Shown piece after piece: positions 1-12,599 of a stretch of 64,000 nt of DNA. The DNA is taken from assembly GCF_014805685.1 (NCBI RefSeq), contig NC_060887.1:12711463-12775462 (forward strand), written 5' to 3'. This stretch comes from Silurus meridionalis. Lineage: Eukaryota; Chordata; Actinopteri; Siluriformes; Siluridae. The notes beneath the pieces are model-generated. The model saw only the letters and a list, made by a program, of their open reading frames with translations. It had not been told where the DNA came from and searched no databases. How positions within the stretch are numbered: position 1 is the first letter of the stretch; each line of letters opens with the position of its first letter. A program made the translations under genes and the position numbers.

Positions 1-777
1 TCGTGACAGGTCTGTGCCTGCAATGTTCACCAGCTCCTGGAGTGTGACAATCTTCGAGATCAGAGCTCTGGAGAGTGTGGGGGTGGTCGCACCGAAGATG
101 TCCAGATTACTCTCGTCGACCAGGGTCTGCTCCAGCAGCCAGTATAGTGTTCAAAGCCCTTAGTCTGTTTCTGACTGGACTCACCTATTTTGTAGTCCTA
201 CAGCTGAACACACTCCTCTGCTGTTAGGGTCAACCTCCAGCGATGTAGGAGCCGGTTGGCGATGCGCAGAGACGGGAGTCTTATATGTGCTGCCAGGTCC
301 TCTCCTCGTGACAGGTCTGTGCCTGCAATGTTCACCAGCTCCTGGAGTGTGACAATCTTCGAGATCAGAGCTCTGGAGAGTGTGGGGGTGGTCGCACCGA
401 AGATGTCCAGATTACTCTCGTCGACCAGGGTCTGCTCCAGCAGCCAGTATAGTGTTCAAAGCCCTTAGTCTGTTTCTGACTGGACTCACCTATTTTGTAG
501 TCCTACAGCTGAACACACTCCTCTGCTGTTAGGGTCAACCTCCAGCGATGTAGGAGCCGGTTGGCGATGCGCAGAGACGGGAGTCTTATATGTGCTGCCA
601 GGTCCTCTCCTCGTGACAGGTCTGTGCCTGCAATGTTCACCAGCTCCTGGAGTGTGACAATCTTTGAGATCAGAGCTCTGGAGAGTGTGGGGGTGGTCGC
701 ACCGAAGATGTCCAGATTACTCTCGTCGACCAGGGTCTGCTCCAGCAGCCAGTATAGTGTTCAAAGCCCTTAGTCTG
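1..777. repeat. 305-bp tandem repeat, about 2.5 copies
   Basis: The unit beginning TCGTGACAGGTCTGTGCC recurs at 1, 306 and 611, giving a period of 305 bp. The copies are almost identical; one visible difference is C versus T near 664. The third copy breaks off at about 777. On the minus strand each unit holds an open stretch of about 75 codons between a TGA and a TAG, including LVDESNLDIFGATTPTLSRA and LRIANRLLHRW. This faintly recalls the C-terminal part of Tx1-like LINE proteins, but I cannot confirm that. The array starts at the window edge, so its full size is unknown. Confidence 0.9.
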
Positions 778-1500
778 TTTCTTGTAAACTGGTAAACCAG
801 AAACATCCAGTGTGTCCTCCCACTATGTGTAAAAGTCCACTGGTGGCTGTTCGGGTGGCTGCCCGTTTGGGAGCCCAGAAACCTGGATAAGCTGGAAGCA
901 AAAGGCTGTTTTTCTGCTGGAAAGCTGAACCAGCCCTTGCCCCCCTTCCTCCTTGGATGACACTCTGCTGCAAGGTTGTTAATGACCAGTGTTTGCCCCC
1001 TCTAGGACATCTTTGGAACCAACTGCTTTCACCTGCTCAGTCTGCTCTTAATGTACTCTACAGTGATTTTCCCAGTTTTTATTTAACCTTCGTCAGTCTC
1101 AAGGCTAATGCTTTTGACACCAGCTTGCAATCAGTGCATAGTATTGACACCGGGCACCAGTTTTTCAGGTGTGTCAGGTCTCAATTTTTTGGCAGCAAGT
1201 TCAGGGCAGCTCTCCTGCAGCTCGGTGGGAGCTGACCACCCTTCACACTGTCCTGTAGGACCTCTAGCACATCCTGCTTTATTATTACCCAAAAAGCCTT
1301 AAAAAAACGTGACAGGCAGACCATCTATAACTGGCACACGCCATTCCCCATGCCCTGGAGAGCCTATTGAAGCTCGGCCAGTTTCAACTGATGTTGATGT
1401 CCCATCTTATCGATACCATAAATTCTGAACTTAAACACCCTGTTTAGTCCATTCAGACCTTTATTAAGGACCATAAAAACCATTCTTCTGAAAGAAACTA
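778..1500. other. Unassigned intergenic sequence upstream of copy A
   Basis: Open stretches occur on both strands (957-1302 plus, 770-973 minus), but none resembles a family I recognise and there is no splice context. No signal-peptide exon like those of genes B and C (starting ATGCATTT) is visible here, which matters because copy A lacks one. It may be repeat-derived. Confidence 0.4.
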
Positions 1501-1651
1501 GATGATACCAAGTGCCACACCACATTTCCAACTGCTAAAACACACTCCTCTACACTCACCCCACACACTACCCAGACACCGAGCAGGCAAACAGTCTCTC
1601 AGAAGACTGCACACACACGACCGCGTGCACAGGCACGCTAGTACACACTCT

Positions 1652-1656
<5 letters not shown>

Positions 1657-1710
<54 letters not shown>
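1657..1710. repeat. (CA)n microsatellite
   Basis: An almost pure run of CA dinucleotides. It creates spurious reading frames on both strands. Confidence 0.97.
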
Positions 1711-1713
<3 letters not shown>

Positions 1714-1809
1714 ATTGTTCCTAGATGGTTAAGGAAAAAATTTCAACATGCCAACCGCTCTCTCGCGCTTTACACGCCATGCTCACCCTTCCCCTGCACA
1801 TGTGCAGAC

Positions 1810-1849
1810 AGAGAGAGAGAGGGAGAGAGAGAGAGAGAGAGAGAGAGAA
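1810..1849. repeat. (GA)n microsatellite before the N-domain exon of copy A
   Basis: A GA-rich tract about 100 bp upstream of the V-domain exon. Genes B and C have a GA tract at the same place (16042-16079 and 37746-37804), so the tract predates the duplications. Confidence 0.95.
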
Positions 1850-3050
1850 TGTGAGTGTGAGTGAGTCGAAGAGTGTATTGATTTGCTTGTGTGCATGTTA
1901 GTCACTTATTTGTCTTGTCTTTTTGTGCCTAATATTTATTTCTTTACACAGCTGTATCCTTTGGCCAAAGTCTGTCATTACCAGAGAAGATAGAGAAACA
2001 AGTTAAGGAGAATCTAATAATTATCCCATTCAGTATTCCTGCTCCTACATATCTTTTAATAAAATGGCAATTTAATGGGAGCAACATCCTTTATACGACT
2101 GCTTCTGGAATTGAAATACAGCCACCGTACACAGACAGAACCAGTCTGGACACCACCACTTTAGCTCTGACACTCAGGAGCCTGACTGAGAGTGATTCTG
2201 GCCTGTATGCTCTGACTGTAGAAACTCCTTCAGGAAGTTTCACAGGTGTAACCACAGTGCAGGTGTTCGGTAAGTAGACTTTTATTCAATGCAACTGCAG
2301 AAAATATTTTTTTACTAAAAAATCCTACAGTCCTTATTGTGTAAACACATGAAAAAGTTTTAGAGATGCTTGAAGGTAACTAATCAGTTTTTGTGCAGGA
2401 GTGTAATGATCTTACATCTTCACTGCTGAATCTGTATATGCATCTTTTAAATTATTTAACACATTAAAAATACTCTCCTATTATTCTTCATAGATGACTG
2501 TGAACATGCTTGAAAACCAGCAGAACATTTAATGAATTCGGTTTTATGTGACTGAACATGTATTGTTAATTGGAGAATATTGTTTGAGAGTAAAATCTTA
2601 ATATAATGGCATTTTATTTATAGTAAAATACTGAACACTACAATATGAGAACTGTACAATTTATAAAAAAAAATTGTAATGACATACACCACAACTTGGC
2701 TAGAACAGTTTTTATTGTCCATGTCATTGTCTATTTTGATTCTACTTCATTCCATAATGCAGTAAAATCTCCTCATTTGAATGTTTCATAACTGGTGACT
2801 AAAGATTGGTGACTAACACCCACATCAAGAATCTGTAATTCTATAGTAGCAGATTTAGTGGAGTAAAATAATTTAGCTCTTTCTTTACATAAACTATTTG
2901 TATTTACACTGGCTAATTTATATTTGATTTGTCTAAAATAATGAAAACTAATACTGTTGGTACAGTGATTGAGTTTTTATGGTAAAATAGCATTCAAATC
3001 TTATATGTACTGGGGTGCACCTAAACCATGTATTATGTTTCTACCTCAAG

Positions 3051-3141
3051 TACCAATCTCCAATTTTACCCTATTAACCAGTAAAACATAGCTTTTTAAA
3101 TTCAACAGCACAGTGAGCCTCAGGTGCTCTGCATATGAATT
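3051..3141 (+). pseudogene. Relic of an extra I-set exon in copy A
   Basis: About 90 bp align with the 5' third of the I-set exons (compare TTCAACAGCACAGTGAGCCT with the exon at 3366 and its relatives). The homology stops shortly after the first Ig cysteine codon. A matching relic lies at the equivalent place in gene C (39023-39110), so the extra exon was already broken before A and C separated. Confidence 0.75.
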
Positions 3142-4107
3142 ATGTTTAAGTAAATTATTATTTTTAGTAAATTACTATATGAACTACAAAAATTGCAGTG
3201 TACAGTGTCAAAAATGTTCCACCTTGCACTGAGGCTTGCATGCCAGAGCTCAAATGTGCATGCTGACTTGCAGCTCTTCAGTTTTATTCTGTGTATACAT
3301 GTGTCTTGTTTTTGTTATTTGTACTATCATGGTTCATAAGTCCCGTATTACTTTTTAAGCCCCAATGCCAGTTGCCAATGTTACCATATTACCAAGTCAA
3401 ACAAAACTGGTCGAATTCAACAGCACTGTGAGTCTCAGGTGCTCTGCGTCTGGCTCCTTTCTTACATTTGTGTGGCTGAACAGAAGCTCTGAGGTAACAG
3501 CAGGGGATTGAGTTCAGTTAACAGACAGCAACAGCAGTCTGACCATCACCCATGTGACCAGAGGTGACAGAGGTCCATACCAATGTAAAGTGTCCAACAC
3601 TGTCAGCCAAGCGACAAGTCCTTCAATGAACCTCACTATTCATTGTAAGTTTTTCATATCATGCAGATTCTAAGCTTGTTCTAAGGTCTTTCAACATATA
3701 TGCATGATATACAGTACCTGGTCTCTAGAAGACCATAATGGCTCTAAAACACTTCAAATATTGACTGTTTTACTACAGATGGTTCAGAAAATGTTGCTGT
3801 GAAATCAGATCCATTTGAACCCATCTACAGCACTGGATCTAACATCATACTGACCTGCTCAGCTGAGTCCAGCCCTGCTGCTGAGTTTCAGTGGGCTGTG
3901 AATGGATCAGCACTTGGTCAAATGGGACACAAGCTCACAATGAACAACATTCAGAGCAGTCAGAGTGGCAATTATACCTGCATTGCCCATAACACAAAGA
4001 CCCTGAGATATTCCACTTCTCAACCCATCAGCATCACTGTACTAGGTGGGTTATACTGTAGTTTAACTATTGAATTCATGTTCAACAAAAAATTATCTGG
4101 TAAATGA

Positions 4108-4440
4108 AAAATCTCATAAACCCATATTTTATTCACAATAGAACATAGAATACATGTAAAATGTTTAAACTGATGAAATGTAGCATTTAAAAAAAAAAAG
4201 GAAATTTTGATCTGATGGCTGCAACATGTTGCAAAAAAAAAAAGTTTTATTCAAATTGAAAGTTGAAGAAACATTTTGAAACTAATTAGGTTAAATAACA
4301 ACAGGTCAATAAGATAATTCGGTTTAAATAGTATATCTTAGAGAGGCAGAGTCTCTCAGAGGTAAAAATGGGCAGAGCTTCATCAATCTGTGGACGACTG
4401 TGTTGAACAATTTCAGAAAAAGACTCCTCAAAATAATATT
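4108..4440 (+). mobile_element. Decayed Tc1/mariner-type fragment
   Basis: The stretch including GAGAGGCAGAGTCTCTCAGA and GGGCAGAGCTTCATCAATCT matches the 5' region of a common fish mariner-like family. A longer piece of the same family is at 20998-21715 in gene B. There is no intact reading frame. It lies in the intron between the C2 and membrane exons of copy A. Confidence 0.6.
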
Positions 4441-5150
4441 GCAAGTGGTTGGCAAGATGGTGGACAGGGAGCAGCAGCGGTTTTTACTAGCTCCCACACT
4501 AATCAGCTAGCTACTTAGATATTTTTCATTAATTTAAGACGCAACCCCATGGCTTTGGTCTGCGAATGTGGTACTTTGACTTTGGAATCTTTTTGGCCAC
4601 AATCTTTGTTCAAAAATGCCTCGTACTGCAAAAAACTGAGAAGATGGACTCTCCCTCAACCACGTCGGATGATTCACCGAAACATTTTGACGAGGAGGCT
4701 AGTGGCGAATTTGAGTTGGATTTAGCGGATCAACTGCCATGACAAAAACGATTTCGAAAAACAATAGACACCAAACTCAACCCTCTAGCTGAGATAATTT
4801 AAAGAACAGAGTATGGTCAAAAATATTTGCATTCTCGGCTTTCCAGATGGGGCAGAGCGCTTTAACACGGTGTGTTAAATGGTTGATGGTATGGTGGCAT
4901 GGTAAACCTTTGTTCAGCTAACTAAAGAGCGGGTTGATTTCACCCTGTAGCAGGAGACCCACTTGAATGACAGGGAGCACCCTAATCTTATATATAGGTG
5001 GATTGGTCATATTTATTTTTCTTCCTTTACAACAAATAATGGGGGGTAGCTATGCATCTGAACAGAAATGTACATTTTAAGATTCTGAATAGTGTTAAGG
5101 AAAAGCAAGGCTGTTATGTTATTTGTAACACTACTAGTAAAGGCACGTAA
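4441..5150 (+). mobile_element. L1-type LINE remnant
   Basis: Starts abruptly with an AAGATGGTGGACAGGGAGCAG-like leader. Broken frames follow: one resembles an L1 first protein (from about 4617), another resembles the L1 endonuclease (QETHLNDREHPNLIYRWIGH near 4940-5000). Stops interrupt both. This is recognition of a general pattern, not a database match. Confidence 0.5.
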
Positions 5151-6505
5151 ATCAACAGGCCCTGGGCTCCAGCGGTTGTTGGTGAGTTGGCTGGATTATC
5201 TCTAGTATATGAGTTTCTGAATCTATAATTTTACATCATGGTGCCTCCAACATGTAAACAACGAAAAAGGAACAGTAGGTGTACAAATTACTCTTGCTTA
5301 AATAAACTGAATAACACTATTGTCTTTGGGAAGTTTTCTTCCAAAAGAATATTGCATTCAAATTATAATAATAATAATAATAAGTATTAAAGTAATGAAA
5401 CAAAGAGGATTTTGTTTTATATTTAAAACCTCAAGTTGAAGAAAACAAAAGAACAAAACAAACAAAATAAAATCCTCTTGTTTAGGGTAAATAACATAAG
5501 ACCATTCTCTTTTAATGGCAGTAAATTACAGGCTGAATACAGAATCAGAAACACCAGACTCAAGAGGATAAATTCAGTGGCTAGTATGTATGCTGTAGTA
5601 TACCTATTTAGACAGTAACTTAACAGTAATCAAACCTTTTAAGTGTGTATATGTTCCTAAACCAAGCACTTGGATTTCCTTGGGGCCCAAATTCGTTGGT
5701 GCATTTGCAGTCAGGAATGGACTGCAGTTTTGCAATACACAGTCAGACTGTTTACACACTCAGTTACTCCACTCTGTTATGGTAAAAACTCCCCAACTCA
5801 CACAGATAAATGGCTATGTGAAGTTTTTGGTCGCCCTTTCAGTATGAACAGGAAACCAGAGGGAGAAAAATCAGTAACTTGTCAGAAAATGGCCATTCAC
5901 TCCAACGTAGGAATGTTGGTGGAGCTGTCCAGTTTTGGCAAGAAGATCTTTCAAGGCGGCTTATAAAGCAACCCCGTCCCTACATCCTAAGAAACGATGG
6001 TAAAGAAAACCTCTAGTCCTTTTCCTGCCGAAACACACCAAAGGAAAAAACAGAAAAAATCCTGCGTACCTGCGTTCCTGCTTACCCCTTCATTCTGATA
6101 TCTGTCCATTCTGATTGGCTGATTGTCAACACACCATAACTAAATTTACCATAGTATTTCACTTTACATGACAATATTTACATTCTAATTTATGTAAAAT
6201 GTGATATTGAAATTTATCAAAAAAGAAATTAAAGATTAAAAATAAATCAATGTGTACCAATGTTCACAGGCTTATATTATTTATCCAGTCATAGTATAGG
6301 TGTCAAGCACCAGGTTAAAGCCAAAATATAAACAGGACAAATACTTGTATATAAATATACAACGGTACAATTTCAGTACACTTACGGATAAATAATATCC
6401 AAAATAATATTTTATAATATTTTATAAAAATAATATTTTGAATAATTACACTTAATTCAATATATTTTTTTCATATTGATTAAACTGAGTAATCAATTAA
6501 ATTAA

Positions 6506-6508
<3 letters not shown>

Positions 6509-6566
<58 letters not shown>

Positions 6567-6622
6567 TATATAAGTTATTTAAATAGTTTACATTACATTA
6601 AATCAGTTAGACCTAATACAGA

Positions 6623-6664
<42 letters not shown>

Positions 6665-6958
6665 ATATTTAATATTTAAATTTCGAAAAATATATGATCT
6701 ACTTAGCTGCTCAAATTTTTTCAGCATTTAAGAAATGCTTTTTTTTTCTTCCATCTATGCACAAAACAAATCAAATATTTCCGGGACAAAGTGAGCAGCC
6801 ACAGGGACACTGTGCTATCTCTAGTTTATTTTTCTACCCCTGGCATTGTTATGTGTATGTTTAAGTTTATTGATAATAATAATAAAAAAAATATGAAGTG
6901 GAGACCAAACAAACTTGCTGTCTTCCACTTAATATAATATATGGGGTGTGTGTGTGGG

Positions 6959-7032
<74 letters not shown>
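6509..7032. repeat. Microsatellites in copy A intron
   Basis: (AT)n at about 6511-6560, (GT)n at 6625-6660 and (AT)n at 6964-7031, within AT-rich intron DNA before the membrane exon. The region 5150-6500 before them holds no gene that I recognise; 5640-6060 looks repeat-like but is unidentified. Confidence 0.9.
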
Positions 7033-7033
<1 letters not shown>

Positions 7034-7494
7034 CAGTCTACAATTTCAAAACAGTCTACTCTGACAAAGATTCCTAAACCATTTTCTGATTACTACTTTG
7101 TTTTAATAAAGAGACAGTTGGAGGTGGAGAGTCACTGTCTGCAGGAGCTGTATCTGGCATTGTTATTGGGGTTTTATTAGGTGTTGCTGTAATTTCTGGT
7201 TTGATTTTCTACTTCACAAAAGCAAAAAAAATGTAAGTAAATTAAACTCTCAATTTAAAATCCACTTGGTACTCCATATATGTAGTATTTAAGTTTTTAG
7301 TTCTCCAGTTTTTAGTTCAGTCACTATCACTATATATTTTAAAAGTGATTGGAAGTTAAAATCTCAAGCTGCCACTGATGAGCAAGGCTCTTAACTGCTC
7401 ATTTGTGTAAATGATATAATTATGCCACTCTGGATAAGTGACTCATAGAAGTCAGAATGCATCATTGTTTAGAACTTGAAGTCAGCTGTTTGTC

Positions 7495-7985
7495 CTTTCA
7501 GCTGCTTCCATTAGGGGTCGCCACTGCGGTTCATCCGTCTCCATAACCCCCTTTCCTCTACATCTGCCTCTTCCAAACCCGTCTACCTGCATGACTTCCC
7601 TCACCACATCTATAAACCTTCTCCTTGGCCTTTATTTTTTCTTCTTCCTGGTGGCTCTATCCTCAGCATTCTTCTACCGATATTCCCCATGTCCCTCCAT
7701 GTCCAAACCATCTCAATCGGGCCTTCCACACTTTGTCTCCAAAACATCCTACATGGGCTGTCCCTCTAATAAACATTTCAAATCCTATCCATCGTCATCA
7801 CTTTCAATGAAAACCTCAACATCGTCAGCTCTGCTACCTCCAGCTCCACCTCCTGTCTTTTACTCAGTGCCACTGTCTCTAAACCATACAACATCCCAGG
7901 TCTCACCACAGTCCTATAAACTTTCCCTTTCACTCTCAGATACCCTTCTATCACAATTCTTCTATTTATTTCTTCATTCTGCATT
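7495..7985 (-). mobile_element. LINE 3' fragment, minus strand
   Basis: Read on the minus strand it encodes VKGKVYRTVVRPGMLYGLET and KRQEVELEVAEL, the C-terminal region of a fish non-LTR retrotransposon protein. Its 3' end (7495) carries GGCGACCCCTAATGGAAGC. The same family is at 32481-33070 on the plus strand. It is 5' truncated and frame-broken, and sits in an intron of copy A. Confidence 0.8.
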
Positions 7986-8364
7986 AAAAAAAAAATAAGA
8001 GTTTGAAAACTCTAAATTATTTATTTATACTATTACTATTAACTTTTTTATGAGAGTGAATTAAATTTTGAAATAAAAATCATCCATAACTAAATCCATT
8101 TAAGATTTAGGTCACATTATTGCAATCTATCTGGCAAAGGAAATAACCCTTACCTGCATGACTGTATTATCTGGTCTACATTTTCTAGGCTAAGAAAAAT
8201 CTCTAAAGAAAATACACAGAATACCGGTATGTGTGAAGATCATAATCATAATTTTTTATGATATTATATTTTCTGCAACTGTATTATTCTTGATGTATGA
8301 TACTGTATGTTCAAACTGTAATTTTATGACTTCTTTAATTTTGCTATAGAATATAAAGGCTATA

Positions 8365-8368
<4 letters not shown>

Positions 8369-8444
<76 letters not shown>

Positions 8445-8462
8445 TATATATATATATACACA

Positions 8463-8526
<64 letters not shown>
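8369..8526. repeat. Long (AT)n microsatellite
   Basis: About 155 bp of TA repeats with two ACACAG interruptions, ending 10 bp before the third-last tail exon of copy A. Reading frames across it are artefacts. Confidence 0.97.
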
Positions 8527-8529
<3 letters not shown>

Positions 8530-10708
8530 TATACAGGAATAGATAATGAATATGAACAAGTAAGTCCTTTTTTAAATTATATATTGGAATTAATACAGAG
8601 TTTATTAGAGGCACATTTAGGACAATTTGTAGACAAGGTGAACTCTAATGGTACAAGCCGAAAGATGATGATATTAAAAGGAATAAAAGATCAAGACTAG
8701 TGTATATCCTGCATGATTGATGGGGTATGAACACAAAAACCTATACTTATACTATACTGTAATATTATCTTTAATACAGTCTGGTCTTTTCCCACCAGTA
8801 AAGCGCTAATAAATGGATGTGGAAATGTATGAAGTCATTTTGATTCTGCACTATTACTACACACAAATATCTAATTTAGATACTTGTTGCGTTTAAACCT
8901 CTACAGCAGCATTAGACTTTTTACAGCATGTAGAAGCCTTAGTCAAGTCTGTGTGTCAGGATTATTGGCATCTGCAGTTCCCATCAGTCACAAGATCAGT
9001 CACATGATATTGGAAGCTGATTGTCTTTCACTGTTTAGGCATATACAGCTTTATTTTAAAATGTACTGTTTGTTGTTCCATCATGTAAGGAGGCATATGG
9101 ACAAATGCAAATGAACAAACAAAAATATTTGCATACACCCAAATAAACAAAACATATAATAATTAAAAATAAATATGAAAACTAAAACCTGGAACAAGAC
9201 TTGACAAAGAACATTGGCGACAACCATGAAACCACCAATGCGACTCAGAGTGCTGTAAAAGGTGAGGTTAAATAAGTGTAGATTGCTGAATGCGAATCAC
9301 ATAAAACAATCACATGCCGTGGTGAGGTGCAGTGGCTGATGGGAGATCAATTCTGTGGCTCTAGGCATAATAACATCCTGTGACTGTGAGGTGCTTGAAT
9401 TCATGAAGTTCATGAAGTCAGCTGATCAGTTATTATCATCTTGTTTCAGGTGCAGTATACAAAATGTATGCTGTTAATATATTCAAAACTTTTACAATCT
9501 TTATTTTGTCAAGTATTAGGATGAGTACTATGTAAATTTCCGAAATAATAAGAGTGGAGTAACTACAGGAGGATTTCAACCTGATGGGGTATTTATTTTC
9601 TCTATAATCCTTTATTAATTTCATTTCAACCACTATGTTAATAAAGTTATTGCTATACTGATTTCAAGTACATTCTATTGAACTGTATATGCATTTATTA
9701 CTGACAATCCAGGAAGGAGAATATGAAACTGTCTTGCATTAGCAGACATCTGTGCATGGTTAGGACTCAGCTCTTTGTGAATAATGAGGTAAGTGACTGG
9801 TATATGGTAAGTGATGGTATATGAAATATTGGCACTTTTAGAATACCTCTTGTTCCAGTTTAATTAGTAGACCAGAACTAAATATTCTATAAACAGAATT
9901 AAGACTCAAGAAGTTGGAATTGAACTAATTGCATCATTGTTTATTGTTGCATGCAGGTCCAGTCAGCTATTTCCCTTTTCTGATAATGCTGTGATCTATG
10001 TAAGTTTAAGGTTTAGGATTTGTTTAAGAAGTGTATTATTTTTATTTATTTATTATTATTAAAGTTCCATTTTGTCAGGATTATGCCAAAATTAGCACAA
10101 TACTATATTTTACACATCATTAATGCAGTTTTGCCTAGAACCCATAGTTTTTGTTAATGCTGCTTGTCATTCCATTAATCATTATCTACAGTGGCTTATT
10201 TTTATTGGGCTCATCTGAGAAGCTGTCAGGCGCAAAGAACGTACTGGAAACTGAAATGATTTCAACGATGGCCTTTTAATAAGGAACAAAAAGTTATTGA
10301 TTTTTCTTAGGTTTTTTTCAACAAATATGAATAATATAACTGGTATCTAGAAGACCATGATGGCTCTAAAAAACTTCAAATATAAAATGTTCAATTGCAG
10401 ATGGTCCAGGAAATGTTGCTGACAAAGCAAATCCAGTGGGACCCATTTACAGAGCTGGGTCTAACATCATACTGACCTGCTCAGCTGAGTCCAGCCCTAC
10501 TGCTGAGTTTCAGTGGGCTGTGAATGGAGCAGCACTTGGTCAAATAGGACATGAGCTCAAAATGAACAACATTCAGAGCAGTCAGAGTGGCAATTATACC
10601 TGCATCGCCCATAACACAAAGACCCTGAGATATTCCACTTCTCAACCTATCAGCATCACTGTACTGGGTGGGTTATAGTTTAATTATTGAATTCATTTTC
10701 AACATATG

Positions 10709-10712
<4 letters not shown>

Positions 10713-10786
<74 letters not shown>
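10713..10786. repeat. (AT)n microsatellite
   Basis: A pure TA run following the orphan C2 exon of A'. Confidence 0.97.
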
Positions 10787-10787
<1 letters not shown>

Positions 10788-11060
10788 TAAACAAAATTAT
10801 AAACGCAACACTTTTGTTTTTGCTCATATTTTTCATTAAATGAACTCAAAGATCTAACACTTGTTCTATGTACACAAAAGGCATATTTCTCTCAAATATT
10901 GTTCACAAATCTGTCTAAATCTGTGTTAGTGTTAGTGAGCACTTCTCCTTTACCAAGATAATCCATCCACCTCACAGGTGTGGCATATCAACATGCTGAT
11001 TAGACAGAAAGATTATTGCACAGGTGTGGTTTAGACTGGCCAAAGCGCAAAATACGTGAG
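10787..11060 (+). mobile_element. Terminal fragment of a mariner-like element
   Basis: Contains AAACGCAACACTTTTGTTTT and CTCACAGGTGTGGCATATCA, typical of the end of a common fish Tc1/mariner-type element. Only one end is present and there is no transposase. Confidence 0.6.
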
Positions 11061-11565
11061 GCAAATAGGGGTGACACCAGATACTGACTGGTTTCCGGAC
11101 CCCCAATACAGTAAAACTGCACATTTTAGAATACTATTAACACTCAAAATGCTGTTTTTATGGGAGTGAGCAAAAATTAAAAAAAAAAATCAATACCTCC
11201 TTGACTAAATCCACATGATTGCTATTTATTATGCAAAGGAAATAAACCGTACCTACCGTACATGACTGTATTATTTGGTCTATGATTTCTAGGCCAATAA
11301 TAATCTCTAAAGGTAATACACAGATCTGAATATTATATATGCTGGATTATAAAGACCAGACATGTAGTTCATGCCAAAATACACTGATGGCATAATTGTG
11401 ATATAAAGAATTCTGCAACTTTATTATTCTTGACTAATGTCCAACCCCAATTCCAAAATGTTGGGGCACGGTGTAAACAAACAGAATGGAATGATTTTGA
11501 AATTTAATGTATAAATATTGATGTATTTTTATATCTGTATAACTGTTCAAATGAGCACTCATGGG

Positions 11566-11775
11566 AGGTGGTCATGCTCGGTTACTGATCAGCAGGTCAG
11601 GGGTTCAAGCCCCATAATCCCCAAGATGCCACTTTTAGGCCTTTGAGCAAGGCCCTTAATTCTCTGTGCTCCTGTGATCCTGGCTGACCCCGCGCTCTGA
11701 CCCCAGCTTTCTAACATTGCTGGGATATGTGAAGAAATAATTTAACTGTACTATAATGTCCATGTGACAAATTAA
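11566..11775 (+). mobile_element. tRNA-derived SINE copy
   Basis: Keeps the box B-like GGGGTTCAAGCCCC and the body ending GCTGGGATATGTGAAGAAA. The box A part is deleted. The copy at 22979 in gene B is at the homologous place and is more complete, so this insertion was inherited through the duplication. Confidence 0.7.
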
Positions 11776-12599
11776 AAGGCACTCTTTAGCTTTCTTTTCA
11801 TCCATTTCATATGACTCCATTGGCTCGTTTGGTCCCAGCTCTTTTGTACACATGGACACAATTTGTGTAGGTTCTAAATTTTAAATCTGTGAGCAGCTAA
11901 CTTCATATAAACATTGCTATAACCTGTATACAAGCAGCACTAAGTATACATCAGTTCACCATATATAATTATAATTTACATTCATTTTGAGTCCTGAAAT
12001 TATAATTCAATTGTGAACACATTTGCTGCAATGGTTATATGGATATGTTCATGTAAACACAATGTAGTAAAAAAACCTGACTATATGATCAATATGCTGA
12101 TTTCTTTCTGTTATATCGATTAAAGTCTTTTAGACGAGAGATATCGCCCTCCCCTGAAATGAGGAAGAGGAAGTGATTGTGTGAATCATTGATTAAACGT
12201 GGACTAAAGTACACTGTTTAGGCCATGTTATAGAAATAAGTATGCAGTTTCACAGTTCTAATTGCCATTTATGCATTAAATCTCTTTTATTTCTTGATAT
12301 AAAACAATTTAATAAAGAAATCCATACAGGAATATTTTTGTCTTCCTCATATCTTTCCTTCATTTAACCCAGAATAAAAAACTTTCTTGTTTAATTTTTT
12401 CAAATTTTTTTTTCTATGAAGTTATAAGGGTAAGAAATCAGAATGGTTAAAGATAACACTACTTAATTTCATTGCACAACAATTAAATGAAATTAAGCTG
12501 TTTATAGTTTTATTCCATTTTAAGCCAATATTCAATTAACAATTTGAAATTACCTGAAAAAGATAGAAACCACTTTTATACAACAGACATGTATTTAAA

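Larger units (their letters stand above)
1952..9742 (+). pseudogene. CEACAM-like Ig receptor copy A, damaged
   Basis: Exons by homology to B and C: N domain 1952-2269 (open, 106 codons, no cysteines), I-set 3366-3644, C2-type 3779-4045 (open), membrane 7118-7232, tail exons 8189-8226, 8537-8559, 9520-9588 and 9713-9742. The exon junction phases all agree. Damage: no signal-peptide exon upstream; the I-set acceptor AG is now AA (3364-3365); a TGA stop (3509-3511) replaces the CGA arginine codon seen in B and C; the last tail exon stops early (CAT TAG where B has TAT GAG), losing seven residues including the last tyrosine. The I-set exon is symmetric (phase 1-1), so skipping it would leave the rest in frame, but without a leader exon secretion is doubtful. 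Most likely a pseudogene or a decaying gene. Confidence 0.75.
10291..12250 (+). pseudogene. Partial Ig receptor duplicate A'
   Basis: A recent partial copy of gene B. From about 10291 it is nearly identical to B's intron, then has one intact C2-type exon at 10401-10667 (89 codons, in frame, both splice sites present). The membrane exon is absent. Pieces of B's 3' half follow: a tail-exon relic at 11297-11324 without a donor site, the SINE at 11566, and the 3' block at 12117-12180 (its acceptor changed from ATAGG to ATCGA). No signal, N-domain, I-set or membrane exon belongs to it. It could only be expressed as an exon joined to copy A upstream. Confidence 0.75.

Noticed and set aside
1498..1732. 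Cys/Val and His/Thr repeat proteins on opposite strands
   Set aside because: These are the (CA)n run read in different frames.
8344..8614. Two overlapping minus-strand open frames of repeated Ile-Tyr
   Set aside because: They are translations of an (AT)n microsatellite. Similar false frames occur at 32055-32369, 53893 and 55063.
12160..12182. GAGGAAGAGGAAGT as an ETS/PU.1 enhancer site, also near 23583
   Set aside because: It lies inside the duplicated 3' block, so its presence twice is explained by duplication. There is no other regulatory evidence.
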